This document shows positions 62,813 through 64,000 of a stretch of 64,000 bases of DNA, one piece after another. The notes under the pieces were generated by a model, which saw only the letters and a list, made by a program, of their open reading frames with translations, had not been told where the DNA came from and made no database searches. Source of the stretch: Salisapilia sapeloensis (Eukaryota > Oomycota > Peronosporomycetes > Peronosporales > Salisapiliaceae). The translations under genes and the position numbers were made by a program. The stretch is from positions 1-64,000 of the forward strand of contig JAADVB010000047.1 in NCBI GenBank assembly GCA_023334545.1, written 5' to 3'. The stretch's first letter is position 1. Each line of letters begins with the position of its first letter.

Positions 62813-63255
62813 CGATTATCGGGATGAGCTGATCGTGTCACATTATCCGTTCTGTATCCGGATGTTCCGACCTTTGAAGATCGCGATCTACTATGCAGGT
62901 ACGATAAAGGAGTCTTCTATCTACGTTCAAGTTGGATGATAGATGTATGTGTTGATAGATAGAGATGTCATTCATGTATGGTTATGACTAGGAACTATTC
63001 TTAGACAATATAGAAAAGATAGAGATAGAATGGAATGAGCCGTTGGACGATCTGGATGCAGGATGGAATAAGATGTAGGTTGAAGAGAGGTGTATATCGC
63101 CACTGGTGATTCTTTTCCTGGAAATCGAAAAGAAAAAAGATACGCAGTTATCGCTCTTTTAGAATTGACGGCGTCTTCATTCTTGTTTTGCGTTGCAATC
63201 ACAAGACCTCTTGTCCATCGCTCTTGCAACGTCGAAAGAAACAACGTCGACATCG
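62813..63255. other. Divergent intergenic region
   Basis: About 440 bp between COQ2 and the truncated gene on the right. No coding is evident. Confidence 0.5.
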
Positions 63256-64000
63256 ATGAAGAGTATTTTCGGCATCAAGACATCGCCACCACACACATCG
63301 AGGCGGTCACCACCCGTGACACCACCGCCACTCGTTCTGTCGTCCATTTTTCCACCGAAAAACGATCTTGTTCCGCCCGACAGTGTCCACGATGCAGACA
63401 CGACGGAGCCTTCCCATAGCTTCCTGCATCTCGATGCATCCGAAGTGTCAATTTATGACCACCACGATACGTCTACTTCTCTCACACCTGCCATACCGTC
63501 ACGGCAGCTACCACATCTGCATCCTTCACTACTAGTTGCGTCCATCGACATGTACGACGAGACCGCGAGTCCCCACTTGAACAACTGTAAGTCTGCTACT
63601 CTAGCATAGACCAGCATTACACTGTCACTCATTACTATCCACAGTCCTACTTGATGACAGCTTCATGCCACCTCCATCGAGCTACGTTTCTCCTTCTACA
63701 ATAACACCGCATGCTCCTCTACCTTCATTCGTCTGCTCCACCGACTCTTCTACCTCTACTTTCCAGGACCCACTCCCGATCATATCACCGTCGACTTCCT
63801 ACCCATATCTACCCGTGGCACCCGCAACGTCATTCCTAAAACATACGACTAGTACCTACTTTCCTACTGTCGACGCTAGATCCAACGTCGTGTCTCCGCT
63901 CGTGTCACCTGGTACTTCCACAGTCGACGCTGTCTCCATTCCTTCACAAGATGCTGCAATGCAGTCAACACCACAGCTCCAAAAGGCTCCGCAGTCAGCT
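63256..64000 (+). CDS. Ser/Pro/Thr-rich protein, 5' part only (window edge)
   Basis: Starts at ATG 63256 (MKSIFGIKTSPPHTSRRSPP). The first exon has polyproline (VTPPPLVLSSIFPPKND) and ends with a GTAAGT donor near 63591. An acceptor ACAG at about 63643 joins in phase to LLDDSFMPPPSSYVSPST, and the frame stays open to base 64000. The part seen is low-complexity, with many SP, TP and PxxP motifs, so it is probably an intrinsically disordered region with phosphorylation sites and SH3 or WW ligands. No catalytic domain has appeared before the edge, so function cannot be assigned. Earlier in-frame codons start with TTG only. Confidence 0.6.

Noticed and set aside
1-64000. tRNA, rRNA or CRISPR arrays
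   Set aside because: I looked for T-loop motifs, cloverleaf pairs and regular repeat-spacer arrays and found none. Candidate GGTTCGA strings fall inside coding exons.

Overview
The window is nuclear DNA of a compact eukaryotic genome, almost certainly an oomycete (stramenopile). The evidence is the gene content: tandem START-domain genes and a START-FYVE relic, a kinase with an HRDLS-x-EN catalytic loop, a mitochondrial HslV, a plant/MAST-type AGC kinase carrying a PDZ domain, and many introns of about 45-77 nt with GT..AG ends. A CFAP119-like ciliary gene suggests that flagellated zoospores are retained. Genus cannot be resolved; the short spacers and small introns would fit a saprolegnian as well as a compact peronosporalean.

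Layout. 1-10.5 kb is the accessory part: two tandem START genes, a PX-RING gene, a secreted histidine-acid phosphatase, a decayed START-FYVE pseudogene, and copies A and B of a short dispersed element whose ends form an inverted repeat. 10.5-25 kb is dense housekeeping sequence: RRP6 exosome nuclease, two MFS carriers, a HIT hydrolase, a small kinase, condensin-II subunit G2 head-to-head with chaperonin CCT alpha, and a PA-TM-RING ligase. Copy C of the element lies at 25.6-26.4 kb. 26.5-34.3 kb has multi-exon genes on the minus strand: two uncharacterised proteins, a small uncharacterised gene, a PDK-family mitochondrial kinase, another small protein and a PAQR receptor. 34.6-45.4 kb: CAP, CFAP119-like, a cyclic-nucleotide-binding/mitochondrial-carrier fusion, HslV, PKA regulatory subunit, EFG1, and a PDZ-zinc finger-AGC kinase. 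45.4-47.7 kb is gene-poor. 47.7-64 kb: WW-domain protein, SulP-STAS-CNB transporter, PDZ coiled-coil protein, RRM protein, DDX47-type helicase, Cdh1/FZR1, a choline/ethanolamine phosphotransferase, COQ2, and the 5' part of a Ser/Pro/Thr-rich protein cut by the window edge.

Themes. Three genes within 15 kb carry cyclic-nucleotide-binding folds (carrier fusion, PKA-R, SulP transporter); only PKA-R keeps canonical cAMP cassettes. Ribosome biogenesis is represented by RRP6, EFG1, an RRM protein and DDX47; cell-cycle and chromosome control by NCAPG2, Cdh1 and the AGC kinase. START codons were chosen as ATG by homology, because several longest open frames begin at GTG, TTG or another non-ATG codon. 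Intron positions are my own reading and most were checked only by phase.
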